DNA of 25,046 nt from a virus, in IMG/VR virus record IMGVR_UViG_3300035045_000030, positions 1 through 25,046 of that record; one strand, 5' to 3'. Below the pieces are notes generated by a model. It did not search any database and was not told the DNA's origin. It saw only the letters and a list, made by a program, of their open reading frames with translations. Shown piece by piece: positions 7,465 through 14,543 of the stretch. A program made the translations under genes and the position numbers. Within the stretch, counting starts at the first letter, position 1. Each line of letters starts with the position of its first letter.

Positions 7465-8184
7465 ATGTTTGGAATAACAGCTTTTGCTCAATCACCTTTT
7501 GCAGGTTTGGGCAGTATTACAGGAAACGCTTCTTTTGTACCGGTAGGCTTTGAACTAACCGGCTCTATTAATTCTGTCACACCTGTTATTACAGTAAATG
7601 TACCTGTAGTAAGTGGTACAATTTTTGCAGATGTTTTATTGGGAACAGTCACAATAAGAGGAGATGCAAGACTTCATGAGTTTATTGTTGGTGTTCAAGG
7701 TGTTTCAGCTTTAGGAGCAATACAAAATACAGCAGGTGCTGTTGTTAATGTCACAGGTGTAGTTGGACTTTCTGCTGTTGGAAATGCTGTAGTATTTGGT
7801 GGCTCTGTGCAAGGTGTATCTTCATCAGGAAAAACTTTAGCTCTTGGAGAAGAAACAATTATTGGAGACTGTAATATCACAGCAGCACAAGTAGGAGATG
7901 CAACAGCTACAACTGCACTAGGCTCTATAAGTTTACAAACTGTTAATGTATTACCTATAACAGGTTTAAGCAGTTCTGCTTCTGTAGGTACAGTATTAGT
8001 TATTCCTGAATGTAAGGTTAGTGTTTCGGCAGTAAGCACAAGAGGCAGTTTAGGTATTATAAATATTTGGAGTCTGGTTAATGATGACCAAACACCAAAC
8101 TATACACCCGTTAATGATAGTCAATCTGCAGGATATTCTGAAGTTAATACAACTCAAAATCCTGATTGGACTGACGTAGCATAA
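7465..8184 (+). CDS. Beta-repeat virion or fibre-associated protein
   Basis: A 239-residue low-charge protein rich in Val, Gly, Ser, Thr and Ala. Residues about 60-200 contain degenerate beta repeats marked by V-x-G-V-S-A-x-G type turns (GVQGVSALG, GVVGLSAVG, VQGVSSSG, ITGLSSSASVG, VSAVSTRGSLG). Residues 206-238 form three tandem 11-residue repeats with Asn first, Gln fourth, an aromatic eighth and Val last. These features fit a fibrous surface protein. It starts six bases after oxygenase B and precedes the second S74 fibre, so it may be a substrate of the oxygenases or part of a fibre. Both ideas are inference. Confidence 0.65.
   Translation: MFGITAFAQSPFAGLGSITGNASFVPVGFELTGSINSVTPVITVNVPVVSGTIFADVLLGTVTIRGDARLHEFIVGVQGVSALGAIQNTAGAVVNVTGVVGLSAVGNAVVFGGSVQGVSSSGKTLALGEETIIGDCNITAAQVGDATATTALGSISLQTVNVLPITGLSSSASVGTVLVIPECKVSVSAVSTRGSLGIINIWSLVNDDQTPNYTPVNDSQSAGYSEVNTTQNPDWTDVA
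8080..8178 (+). repeat. Three tandem 33-base (11-residue) repeats
   Basis: Units NDDQTPNYTPV, NDSQSAGYSEV and NTTQNPDWTDV follow each other without spacing at the C-terminus of the 7465-8184 gene. Asn 1, Gln 4, Tyr/Trp 8 and Val 11 are fixed in all three. The DNA has diverged more than the protein, indicating selection on the repeat residues. Confidence 0.75.
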
Positions 8185-8204
8185 TTTTTTAAAAGAGGAA
8201 CAAT

Positions 8205-9572
8205 ATGGCAAGTACATATGATAACGATTTGCGTTTAAATGAAATGGCAACCGGTGACCAAAGTGGTACATGGGGTGACACTACTAATTTAAATTTACGT
8301 TTGATAGCAGAAGCTTTTTCATATCAAACAGACGCAACATTTACATCAGACGCAAATACACAAGTGACCATAGCAAATGGAGCTTCTGACAAATATAGAG
8401 GTATGTATATCAAAGTCACATCTACAGTTAATGGTGGACTTACTGCGTCTAAAGATTTAGAGGTCTTACCTAGAACTGTATCTAAAGTTTTATTTGTAGA
8501 AAACTCAACAACCGGTGGTCAATCTATAGTTGTTAAACAAGGCTCTGGAGCTTCTGTGACTGTTCCTAATGGCAGTTGCAAATTATTATTTTTAGATGGA
8601 GCAGGTACAGGTGCTTCTGTTTATGATGGCTTAAATAATTTAGCTTTGAGTGGTGACCTAACTATAGAAGGTGACGATTTAAAAATGGGTACTAATACTA
8701 GTGGTCATATGTTAATTGCAGATGGCACTAACTTTAATCCTGTAGCTATGAGTGGAGACGCAACCATAGCAGGGAATGGAGCACTAACTATAGCTAACGA
8801 TGCAGTAGAACAAGCTATGATTGCAGATGATGCAGTTGGTGCAGACCAATTAGCTTCAGACGCAGTTGTCAATGCTAGTGTAGATGCTAATGCTGCCATT
8901 GCTTTTAGCAAGATGGCAAACCTAACTATTAATAGAGCTTTGGTTTCAGATGGTAGTGGAGATGTCACACCGGCAACTACAACGTCTACAGAGATAGGTT
9001 ATGTAAATGGAGTCACGTCAGCAATACAAACACAATTAAATTCAAAGCTAGGCAATACTGTTAATGCTTGGCAAACTTCGAGCGAGGGCGACCAAAGAAT
9101 TTATTTTGCAAATAGTGGCGAGACTATTTTAAAAGCAGATGGAAGTCATCTATTTAGAAATGCTTCTGATACAGTAGTTGTAGAATTAACTTCTGCAGGT
9201 ATAGGCAGATTTGATAATGATGTTGTTGCTTACTATTCATCAGATGAAAAGTTAAAAGAAAATATAAAAGATATACAAAGTCCATTAGAAAGATTGAGCA
9301 AAATCAGAGGTGTGACTTTTGATTGGAATGATAAACAAGAAGCATATGAAGGAAGTGATATAGGTGTCATAGCACAAGAAGTAGCCAAACAATTTCCTGA
9401 GCTTACTACTACTCGTTCCGATGGATATATGGCAGTAAAGTATGAAAAACTTACTGCTGTATTAATTGCAGCAGTTAATGAGTTAGCTGATGAAGTTCGT
9501 GGTAATAGAGAATTGATACGTGAAATGGAAAATATTTTAATTGCAAATAAAACACCGGAGCAAACTGACTAA
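8205..9572 (+). CDS. Second tail fibre with S74 intramolecular chaperone domain
   Basis: A 455-residue fibre. A good Shine-Dalgarno (AGAGGAA) lies nine bases before the ATG. The N-terminal part (MASTYDNDLRLNEMATG, then SGTWGDTTNLNLRLI) is a different attachment type from the 3181-4428 fibre. The middle contains Ala/Asp-rich shaft repeats (ADDAVGADQLASDAVV). The C-terminus has the S74 chaperone with SDEKLKEN (catalytic-type S346 and K351), IRGVTFDWND and GVIAQEVAKQFPEL, followed by the usual terminal helix. As in the first fibre, trimerisation and self-cleavage before S346 are expected. Two distinct S74 fibres may give the particle two adhesins. Confidence 0.88.
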   Translation: MASTYDNDLRLNEMATGDQSGTWGDTTNLNLRLIAEAFSYQTDATFTSDANTQVTIANGASDKYRGMYIKVTSTVNGGLTASKDLEVLPRTVSKVLFVENSTTGGQSIVVKQGSGASVTVPNGSCKLLFLDGAGTGASVYDGLNNLALSGDLTIEGDDLKMGTNTSGHMLIADGTNFNPVAMSGDATIAGNGALTIANDAVEQAMIADDAVGADQLASDAVVNASVDANAAIAFSKMANLTINRALVSDGSGDVTPATTTSTEIGYVNGVTSAIQTQLNSKLGNTVNAWQTSSEGDQRIYFANSGETILKADGSHLFRNASDTVVVELTSAGIGRFDNDVVAYYSSDEKLKENIKDIQSPLERLSKIRGVTFDWNDKQEAYEGSDIGVIAQEVAKQFPELTTTRSDGYMAVKYEKLTAVLIAAVNELADEVRGNRELIREMENILIANKTPEQTD

Positions 9573-10255
9573 TGCCATTACCTAGTTCCGGACAAATAAC
9601 TCTAAATGAAATGCACGTTGAGGCAAGTGGTACCTCAGGCACACAATCAAATATAAACTCTGCACCAATACGTTCTTTGATAAATAAATCAGCTAGTGTG
9701 CAAATGGCTTTTACTGAATGGTATGGAGCTTCTTCTGCACCTCCAGCTGCAATTCCTGCAACAGGAACAACTACACAAACGCATACAATGGTTTATGTTC
9801 CTTTTGGTGGCTATTATTCCAATACAGATGGTTATGTAAATGCACCTGTCACTATCTCTCCTGCAGGTATACCTAACTGGTATAATTATCCTGCTTTAGT
9901 ACCTTATGGAAATAGCAACTATGGCTCTTTATCTCCTGCTACATATACCGGTTGGTCAGGAGCTTATTTTTCTTCATCTATTTCATATCAAAAAATAACG
10001 GGTATTTCTCCTACAGCTCGTTTAGAAGTCACATTTAATCAAAGAAGAGCTAATAGTAATTGGAATACTATGAGACATACTAAAACAATTGGTGGACAAC
10101 TAACAATTCCAAGAGCAACTATGTTTTATTCAACATATTGGGTGCCGGGTCAACCTTCTACAACAGGTCAAACAAAATATGTGTATTATGCACCACCTTC
10201 TTGGAACACAGTTTATTATCAAAATAGTCAAACAAATTACGTACATTGGACATAG
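9572..10255 (+). CDS. Fibre-tip or receptor-binding-like protein, copy B
   Basis: A 227-residue protein rich in Tyr, Trp, Pro, Ser and Thr. It opens MPLPSSGQITLNEMHVE and then has SASVQMAFTEWYGAS. This N-terminal plan matches the protein at 4428-5213, and each sits directly behind an S74 fibre, so they look like paralogues in two duplicated fibre cassettes. The remainder (YVPFGGYYSNTDGYVNAP, YWVPGQPST, YYAPPSWNTVYYQ) differs, as expected for surfaces with different receptor specificity. The start is TAATG-coupled to the fibre gene. The function is inferred from position and composition. Confidence 0.6.
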   Translation: MPLPSSGQITLNEMHVEASGTSGTQSNINSAPIRSLINKSASVQMAFTEWYGASSAPPAAIPATGTTTQTHTMVYVPFGGYYSNTDGYVNAPVTISPAGIPNWYNYPALVPYGNSNYGSLSPATYTGWSGAYFSSSISYQKITGISPTARLEVTFNQRRANSNWNTMRHTKTIGGQLTIPRATMFYSTYWVPGQPSTTGQTKYVYYAPPSWNTVYYQNSQTNYVHWT

Positions 10256-10256
10256 C

Positions 10257-10433
10257 ATGAAAGATGAAGCTTTAAATAAAATACATTCACATGAAAGAGA
10301 ATGTACTATTAGATATGAAAATTTAGAAAAAAGATTAGAAGAAGGCTCTAAAAGATTTGTACGTATTGAATTGCTTATATATGGTTTATATGCAGGTATG
10401 GCAGCAATAGAAATAACTTCGAGGTTTGTATGA
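10257..10433 (+). CDS. Small membrane protein, XhlA-like accessory lysis candidate
   Basis: A 58-residue protein starting one base after the previous stop. Residues 1-36 form a charged helix that could coil (HERECTIRYENLEKRLEEGS), and the C-terminal part (IELLIYGLYAGMAAIEITS) is a single hydrophobic helix. A cytoplasmic coiled coil followed by one membrane helix resembles XhlA-type haemolysin or accessory holin proteins, which I recall as common at this place in marine phages. It opens the lysis region. The frame stays open upstream, but earlier starts lie inside the fibre-tip gene. A function in lysis is inference. Confidence 0.6.
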   Translation: MKDEALNKIHSHERECTIRYENLEKRLEEGSKRFVRIELLIYGLYAGMAAIEITSRFV

Positions 10434-10624
10434 AATTATTTATTACAGAATTTATACATGATAAAAAAAGATACTCAGGACCTACTATAGTAGCTGAGAC
10501 TTGGCAAATAGCAGAGGACTCTGCTGCAGATTTAGGTGTAGAGGTAGTTGGGGAACTAGACAGTTTAGTTTCGGTATTATTAGAGTCAATGTGGGAGGCA
10601 GACGAAAACAAAGTCTTGCATTGA
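10430..10624 (+). CDS. 64-residue acidic hypothetical protein
   Basis: A small acidic protein (KLFITEFIHDKKRYSGPTIV, then AETWQIAEDSAADLG, then VGELDSLVSVLLESMWEADE) with a beta-helix-beta look and no membrane segment. It starts by an ATGA overlap with the upstream gene, and a GAGG lies seven bases before the ATG. Such small alpha-beta proteins occur beside lysis genes in marine phages, but I know no function. Its stop overlaps the TTG start of the next frame. Confidence 0.6.
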   Translation: MKLFITEFIHDKKRYSGPTIVAETWQIAEDSAADLGVEVVGELDSLVSVLLESMWEADENKVLH

Positions 10625-10776
10625 ATAGCGAGTTAGTTTTTGTAATAGTCTTAAACATTTCATTCCTGCTAGGTTTGTTAGGATTAAAATTTTATTTGAA
10701 AAGAAGAGCTGAAAGAAATATGAAAGCTTATCTTAGATATTTAAGAAACAAGAGAAAATATAATGTACGAATATAA
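10621..10776 (+). CDS. 51-residue single-pass membrane protein (TTG start)
   Basis: From the TTG at 10621 the frame gives about 20 hydrophobic residues (LVFVIVLNISFLLGLLGLKFY) followed by a strongly basic tail (KRRAERNMKAYLRYLRNKRK). This is an inner-membrane protein with a cytoplasmic basic end, or a small pinholin-like protein. The TTG overlaps the previous stop as TTGA, mirroring the ATGA junctions nearby. The longer frame from the ATG at 10501 adds 40 Cys/Arg-rich residues lying out of frame across the previous gene, so I reject that start. The 14-base overlap with the nuclease gene supports the end point. Confidence 0.5.
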   Translation: MNSELVFVIVLNISFLLGLLGLKFYLKRRAERNMKAYLRYLRNKRKYNVRI

Positions 10777-11185
10777 ATGCACAATAGACAGAGTAGTAGA
10801 TGGAGATACTGTAGACGCTACTCTTGATTTAGGATTTTCTGTTTTATACAAAAGTAGAGTAAGACTTTTTGGTATAGATACTCCTGAGTCTAGAACAAGA
10901 AACAAAGATGAAAAAGCTAGAGGCAAACTAGCTGCTAAATTTTTAGGTAATGCTATAGAAAAAGCAGATACTGTAATTATACGTACAGAACTTAGAGACT
11001 CTAGAGGAAAGTTTGGTAGAGTTTTAGGAACAATAGTTTGTGATGGCGTAGATATAAATAATGCTATGGTAGAAAATTATATGGCAGCAAAATACTTTGG
11101 ACAAAATAAAGCAGCTATTGAAGCAGTACATCAAGCTAACAGAACTAAACTAATTGAGCTTGGTTTGTTTGAGCCTATTGAATAA
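10763..11185 (+). CDS. Thermonuclease-like (SNase-family) nuclease
   Basis: A 140-residue protein that is a single staphylococcal-nuclease-like OB-fold domain. All family landmarks are present: the calcium-binding DGDT (D13, D15), R34 and D39 and E42 in RLFGIDTPE, and R86 in GKFGRVLG, equivalent to D21, R35, D40, E43 and R87 of the staphylococcal enzyme. It should cleave DNA or RNA with Ca2+. There is no signal peptide, so it acts in the cytoplasm unless released at lysis. It lies between two small membrane-protein genes at the lysis module. Degradation of host nucleic acid late in infection is plausible but not shown. Confidence 0.88.
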   Translation: MYEYKCTIDRVVDGDTVDATLDLGFSVLYKSRVRLFGIDTPESRTRNKDEKARGKLAAKFLGNAIEKADTVIIRTELRDSRGKFGRVLGTIVCDGVDINNAMVENYMAAKYFGQNKAAIEAVHQANRTKLIELGLFEPIE

Positions 11186-11535
11186 TGGACGATATAGTAA
11201 GACTAATAACTGAGTTAGGATTTCCTGTAGCTGCAGCTTTAGGTCTTGGTATATTTGTTTGGAAGTTAATAAATAGAATTATAGATGGCATGGAGTCTAA
11301 GATTGATGTAGTTGATGACAAAGTAAATGAACAACTAAAAGCTATGGAAGGTAGATTGCAACAGAAACTAGACTCTCAACAAAGCATTTTGGTATCACTT
11401 ATAGATAGAGTAAGAAGTGTAGACAATGAGATAATAAGACAAGATACATTATTAAAAACAATGTTAGGTGTGCCACAATTAGTACAAAAAGATAAAATAG
11501 CAAAGGCAGATAGAGATGACCAAAGAAAAGATTAA
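11185..11535 (+). CDS. Candidate holin with membrane helix and coiled coil
   Basis: A 116-residue protein with one N-terminal membrane helix (residues about 12-30, FPVAAALGLGIFVWKLI) followed by a long cytoplasmic amphipathic coiled coil (about 36-85) and a charged tail (DKIAKADRDDQRKD). One N-terminal helix plus a charged coil is the layout of BhlA/UviB-type small holins and of related proteins in marine phage lysis regions. Its stop lies 20 bases inside csgF. The separation from the lysozyme by the curli genes is unusual. It could instead be a membrane anchor for another late protein. Confidence 0.5.
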   Translation: MDDIVRLITELGFPVAAALGLGIFVWKLINRIIDGMESKIDVVDDKVNEQLKAMEGRLQQKLDSQQSILVSLIDRVRSVDNEIIRQDTLLKTMLGVPQLVQKDKIAKADRDDQRKD

Positions 11536-12058
11536 AAGAAAAAGAGGTAGACCTTCTAAAGCAGAAGTAGCTGCAAGAAAAAAAGCAGAGCAAAAAGACT
11601 TAGCTCTAATTATTTGTATGTATGTTGGATTATTTATAGTTATAGCTTTTTGTGTAAATCTAGCATTAGCAGATGAAATGAATTTTAAATTTAAGTCTCC
11701 AAGTTTTTCAGGTGTAAATACATCTCAACACTATTTAACAATAGAAAATCAAGAACACACTAGATACAAAACATTACAAGAAGAAGTAGAAGCTTTAATA
11801 GAACAAGCAGAAAGAGATGAACAAAATACTACAACTGCAAGATTTATAAGAAACTTTGAAACAAGAGTTTATGCAAAATTATCTCAACAATTAGTTGATA
11901 AATTATTCGGAGAAGAAGCACAAGATAACGGCACAATAGAACTTGAGGGGAACACTATTGACTATAAGGTTGATGAAACCAATATAACTTTGACAGTCAC
12001 CAATGAAGCTAATAAACAAACAGTTATTACTTTCCCTCTCAATAGTTTTACTTTCTAG
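11516..12058 (+). CDS. csgF: Curli assembly factor CsgF homologue with long N-terminal extension
   Basis: A 180-residue protein. Residues 53-180 match the CsgF plan: after a signal-peptidase-type site (NLALA/DE), MNFKFKSPSFSG corresponds to the conserved N-terminal strand that inserts into the CsgG pore in E. coli. A helix (ETRVYAKLSQQLVDKLFG) and terminal beta strands (TIDYKVDETNITLTV, NKQTVITFPLNSF) follow. CsgF acts at the cell surface, capping CsgG and coupling export to fibre assembly. Unlike cellular CsgF, the signal helix (about 29-52) is preceded by 28 residues that are strongly basic and contain KRKRGRPSK, an AT-hook-like motif. The gene overlaps csgG by 56 bases. M35 is a possible later start but lacks a ribosome site. 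Confidence 0.88.
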   Translation: MTKEKIKRKRGRPSKAEVAARKKAEQKDLALIICMYVGLFIVIAFCVNLALADEMNFKFKSPSFSGVNTSQHYLTIENQEHTRYKTLQEEVEALIEQAERDEQNTTTARFIRNFETRVYAKLSQQLVDKLFGEEAQDNGTIELEGNTIDYKVDETNITLTVTNEANKQTVITFPLNSFTF

Positions 12059-12806
12059 CTGTACTGTCTTTTATGATGATGCTTTACAAAATCAAAAGAT
12101 TTCAAAGTATGCTGAAAGAGTTGGAGTTATTAATAAAGAAATAGAAACTATTTTACCGGCAGTAAAAAAGCCTATAGTAGCTATATACCCAACATCTTTT
12201 ACAGACCAAACAGGACAAAGAAGAAGTAATAGTAATTTTGCTACGTTTAGCACAGCAGTCACACAAGCACCATATGTGCTTTTGATAAAGACTTTAAAAG
12301 CTGTATCTAACGGAGAGTTTTTTGAAGTTGTAGAAAGAATAGGTTTAGATAATCTTACTAAAGAAAGACAACTAATAAGAAGTACTAGAGAAACATTTGA
12401 TGACCCACAAAAATTAAAACCACTAGTTTTTGCAGGTTTGATTATGGAAGGAGCTATAGTCGGCTATGAAACCAATACAAGAAGTGGAGGTCGTGGAGCT
12501 AGACTTTTAGGCATAGGTTTATCAAAACAATATAGACAAGATACTGTCACATTATCTTTGAGAACTGTATCTGTTTTGACCGGCAGAGTTCTTATAGAAG
12601 TCACAGTATCTAAAACGATATTAAGTGTTGGTACTAATCAAGACGCTTTTAGATTTATAGAAAATAAAACCGAATTGATTGAAATAGAAAATGGTGATGT
12701 AGAAAATGAAAGCGTGACGATAGCAGTTCAGGCAGCTATTGAAGAGGCTATCCTTGCTACAATCAAAAAAGGAATTCAAAAACAATATTGGAGCTATAAA
12801 GAATGA
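12003..12806 (+). CDS. csgG: Curli secretion channel lipoprotein CsgG homologue
   Basis: A 267-residue protein (E. coli CsgG is 277) with a lipoprotein signal, lipobox L17-S-S-C20 followed by Thr, predicting the outer membrane. Conserved parts in order: KPIVAIYPTSFTDQTGQ (57-72), FSTAVTQAPYVLLIKTL (82-98), FFEVVERIGLDNLTKERQLI, IMEGAIVGYETNTRSGGRGAR, the transmembrane hairpin and LSLRTVSVLTGRVLIEVTVSKTIL, and a C-terminal helix region. CsgG forms a ring-shaped export pore for unfolded curlin. Of the E. coli constriction residues, the Phe of FSTAV is kept, but the preceding Asn is Thr and the Tyr is not evident, so the pore lining probably differs. No CsgE homologue is in the window. The start codes the signal peptide inside the csgF reading frame. 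Confidence 0.94.
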   Translation: MKLINKQLLLSLSIVLLSSCTVFYDDALQNQKISKYAERVGVINKEIETILPAVKKPIVAIYPTSFTDQTGQRRSNSNFATFSTAVTQAPYVLLIKTLKAVSNGEFFEVVERIGLDNLTKERQLIRSTRETFDDPQKLKPLVFAGLIMEGAIVGYETNTRSGGRGARLLGIGLSKQYRQDTVTLSLRTVSVLTGRVLIEVTVSKTILSVGTNQDAFRFIENKTELIEIENGDVENESVTIAVQAAIEEAILATIKKGIQKQYWSYKE

Positions 12807-13510
12807 GAAAGTATTTACCAGTAATTATTTTTATAAGTATAAATATTTTTGCTACAGACAATGAAATATCTATAGACCAAGCAGGAGCTACGGCAAATAT
12901 AGATATTGAGCAGCTTGGGTCTGGAAACTTAATCGGTGGAGCTTCTGCTGTATCAGGTACTATGACACCATTAGACTTAGATGGTGCAACAATGACACTT
13001 GATGTAAACCAATTAGGAAATTCAAATATATTTAAAGGCGATATATATGCTGATAGTTATACAGGTTTTTTTGAATTTACCGGAGACTCTAATACATTTG
13101 CTATACAGACAGACCCTAATAATACTTATGGTGCAGACAGTTCTAATGTAAATGTACAAGTATCAGGGTCATCAAATGCTTTTACTTTTAGCCAAGCAAC
13201 TAATGCACAAGCTTCTACATTAGATTTAGATTGGACAATAAACGGCTCTAACAATTCAATTACATCTGCAATTGACCAAGACTTAGCTACAAACTATATG
13301 AACATAGATGGGTCTGATAATACTGTGACATTTGATGGTGACGGCTATCAGGGAGCATATTTCCATTTGACTCATACAGGAGGGTCAAGAACAATAAATG
13401 TCACACAACAAAGCACACTTGATAATGATTGGCTCAAGATTACTTCTAACGGCTCTAATGGTACTTTCTGTGTCAATCAAAACGACCAAGGCACAAGCAC
13501 AAGCTGTTGA
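12803..13510 (+). CDS. Secreted curlin-repeat-like protein, candidate amyloid substrate
   Basis: A 235-residue protein with a signal peptide (about 1-17) and then Asn/Gln/Ser/Gly-rich sequence. Curlin-type units are visible: Q26-x-G28 and Q37-x-G39-x-x-N42 (IDIEQLGSGNLIGG), VNQLGNSNIFKG, FTGDSNTFAIQ, VSGSSNAFTFSQ, INGSNNSITSAIDQ and IDGSDNTVTFDG. The family consensus is S-x5-Q-x-G-x2-N-x-A-x3-Q. Here the Gly-x-x-Asn turn is kept better than the Gln positions. Two Cys near the C-terminus (FCVNQ and TSC) could be disulphide-linked. A GGAG lies nine bases before the ATG, which overlaps the csgG stop. Export through the adjacent CsgG and assembly as an amyloid is inferred. Confidence 0.72.
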   Translation: MRKYLPVIIFISINIFATDNEISIDQAGATANIDIEQLGSGNLIGGASAVSGTMTPLDLDGATMTLDVNQLGNSNIFKGDIYADSYTGFFEFTGDSNTFAIQTDPNNTYGADSSNVNVQVSGSSNAFTFSQATNAQASTLDLDWTINGSNNSITSAIDQDLATNYMNIDGSDNTVTFDGDGYQGAYFHLTHTGGSRTINVTQQSTLDNDWLKITSNGSNGTFCVNQNDQGTSTSC

Positions 13511-14543
13511 TATAGGAACTGTAGAACAAGTATCAGGATATGCCAGAATAGAACGTGACAAAGGTTATGATGTAATTACAGACTTTGGCATACAGTCTTA
13601 CGACAAAGCACAAACAGAAGCAGGTCGTATGGGTATAAGATTTATAGACGACACGAGTATTCGGATTACTGAACACTCAATGGTTGTTATAGATGAATTT
13701 GTATTTGACCCAAACCCAGATAATTCTAGATTAGCTTTAAATTTTGTAAAAGGTACAGCAAGATTTACTTCAAGTCTTACAAATAAAATATCTAAAAAAA
13801 ATATAAAGCTAACAACAAATAGTGCAGTTGTAGGTATTAGAGGCACAGACTTTACAATAACAGTAGAGCCAGATACAGGTAAGAGTTTGTTTATATTATT
13901 GCCTGACGAAGATGGCAACCCATCAGGTGAGATATCTGTGACAACAGCAATGGGTACAGTAATACTTAATAAACCTTATCAAGCAACAACAACCAGAGTA
14001 TTTGAAGCTCCACCAAGTAATCCGGTTATCTTAGATTTATCTTTAGATTTTATAAACAATATGTTGTTGATTGCTCCACCTGAAGAAGAAAAAGATATAG
14101 ATGAAAATACTGAAAGCAAACAACAAGACAACTTGTTAGATTTTGATGAATTAGATGTAGATTATTTAGCTGATGACTCATTAGATAAAGATGAACTTGA
14201 GTTTACAGAATTAGACTATGACGCTTTGAATGTAAATTTTTTAGAGGATTTGTTAGATATAATTACTGAGCTAGATGTTTTAGATAATGAAGAAGAATTA
14301 ACTCAAACAATTTCAGCAGTAAATATAGAGGGGACTACAATAGGACAAGACCAGAAAACACAAATAACTACAATAGTTTCTGGGCAGGAAGTTAAATTAA
14401 CAAGGTCAGTAGCGTCATCTACTTCTATACAAATAGATAGTGGAGAAAGCTACTTAGTAGTTTTAGAACAAGATGGTGTCACTAATCAAGTTAAAGTAAA
14501 TGGTGGTGGCTCTTCTGTAATAGTAATAAGGCAAAGTCAATGA
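13398..14543 (+). CDS. Secreted FecR-domain-like protein with acidic repeats and curlin-like C-terminus
   Basis: A 381-residue protein with an N-terminal signal peptide ending near KAQA (residue 34). Residues about 39-205 resemble a FecR domain: VEQVSGYARIERD, MGIRFIDDTSIRI, LALNFVKGTARFTS, TNSAVVGIRGTDFTI and VTTAMGTVIL. Residues 229-300 are very acidic and hold a repeated 12-residue pattern (F249-D260 and Y274-L285). The last 27 residues (EQDGVTNQVKVNGGGSSVIV and RQSQ) look like a curlin repeat. The start lies inside the curlin gene, a 113-base overlap. AGGAGGG at 13378-13384 supports it though 13 bases away. ATG 13425 is an alternative. FecR-like folds bind ligands in the periplasm, and here the context suggests a partner of the curlin. 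Confidence 0.72.
   Translation: MSHNKAHLIMIGSRLLLTALMVLSVSIKTTKAQAQAVDIGTVEQVSGYARIERDKGYDVITDFGIQSYDKAQTEAGRMGIRFIDDTSIRITEHSMVVIDEFVFDPNPDNSRLALNFVKGTARFTSSLTNKISKKNIKLTTNSAVVGIRGTDFTITVEPDTGKSLFILLPDEDGNPSGEISVTTAMGTVILNKPYQATTTRVFEAPPSNPVILDLSLDFINNMLLIAPPEEEKDIDENTESKQQDNLLDFDELDVDYLADDSLDKDELEFTELDYDALNVNFLEDLLDIITELDVLDNEEELTQTISAVNIEGTTIGQDQKTQITTIVSGQEVKLTRSVASSTSIQIDSGESYLVVLEQDGVTNQVKVNGGGSSVIVIRQSQ

Noticed and set aside
8182-8195. T-run after the beta-repeat gene as a terminator
   Set aside because: No GC-rich stem precedes the T-run. The palindromic TTTTAAAA is too weak.
10501-10620. Upstream ATG extending the small membrane protein by 40 residues
   Set aside because: The extra part is Cys/Arg/Gly-rich out-of-frame translation of the preceding gene. 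The TTGA junction at 10621 fits the local coupling style better.
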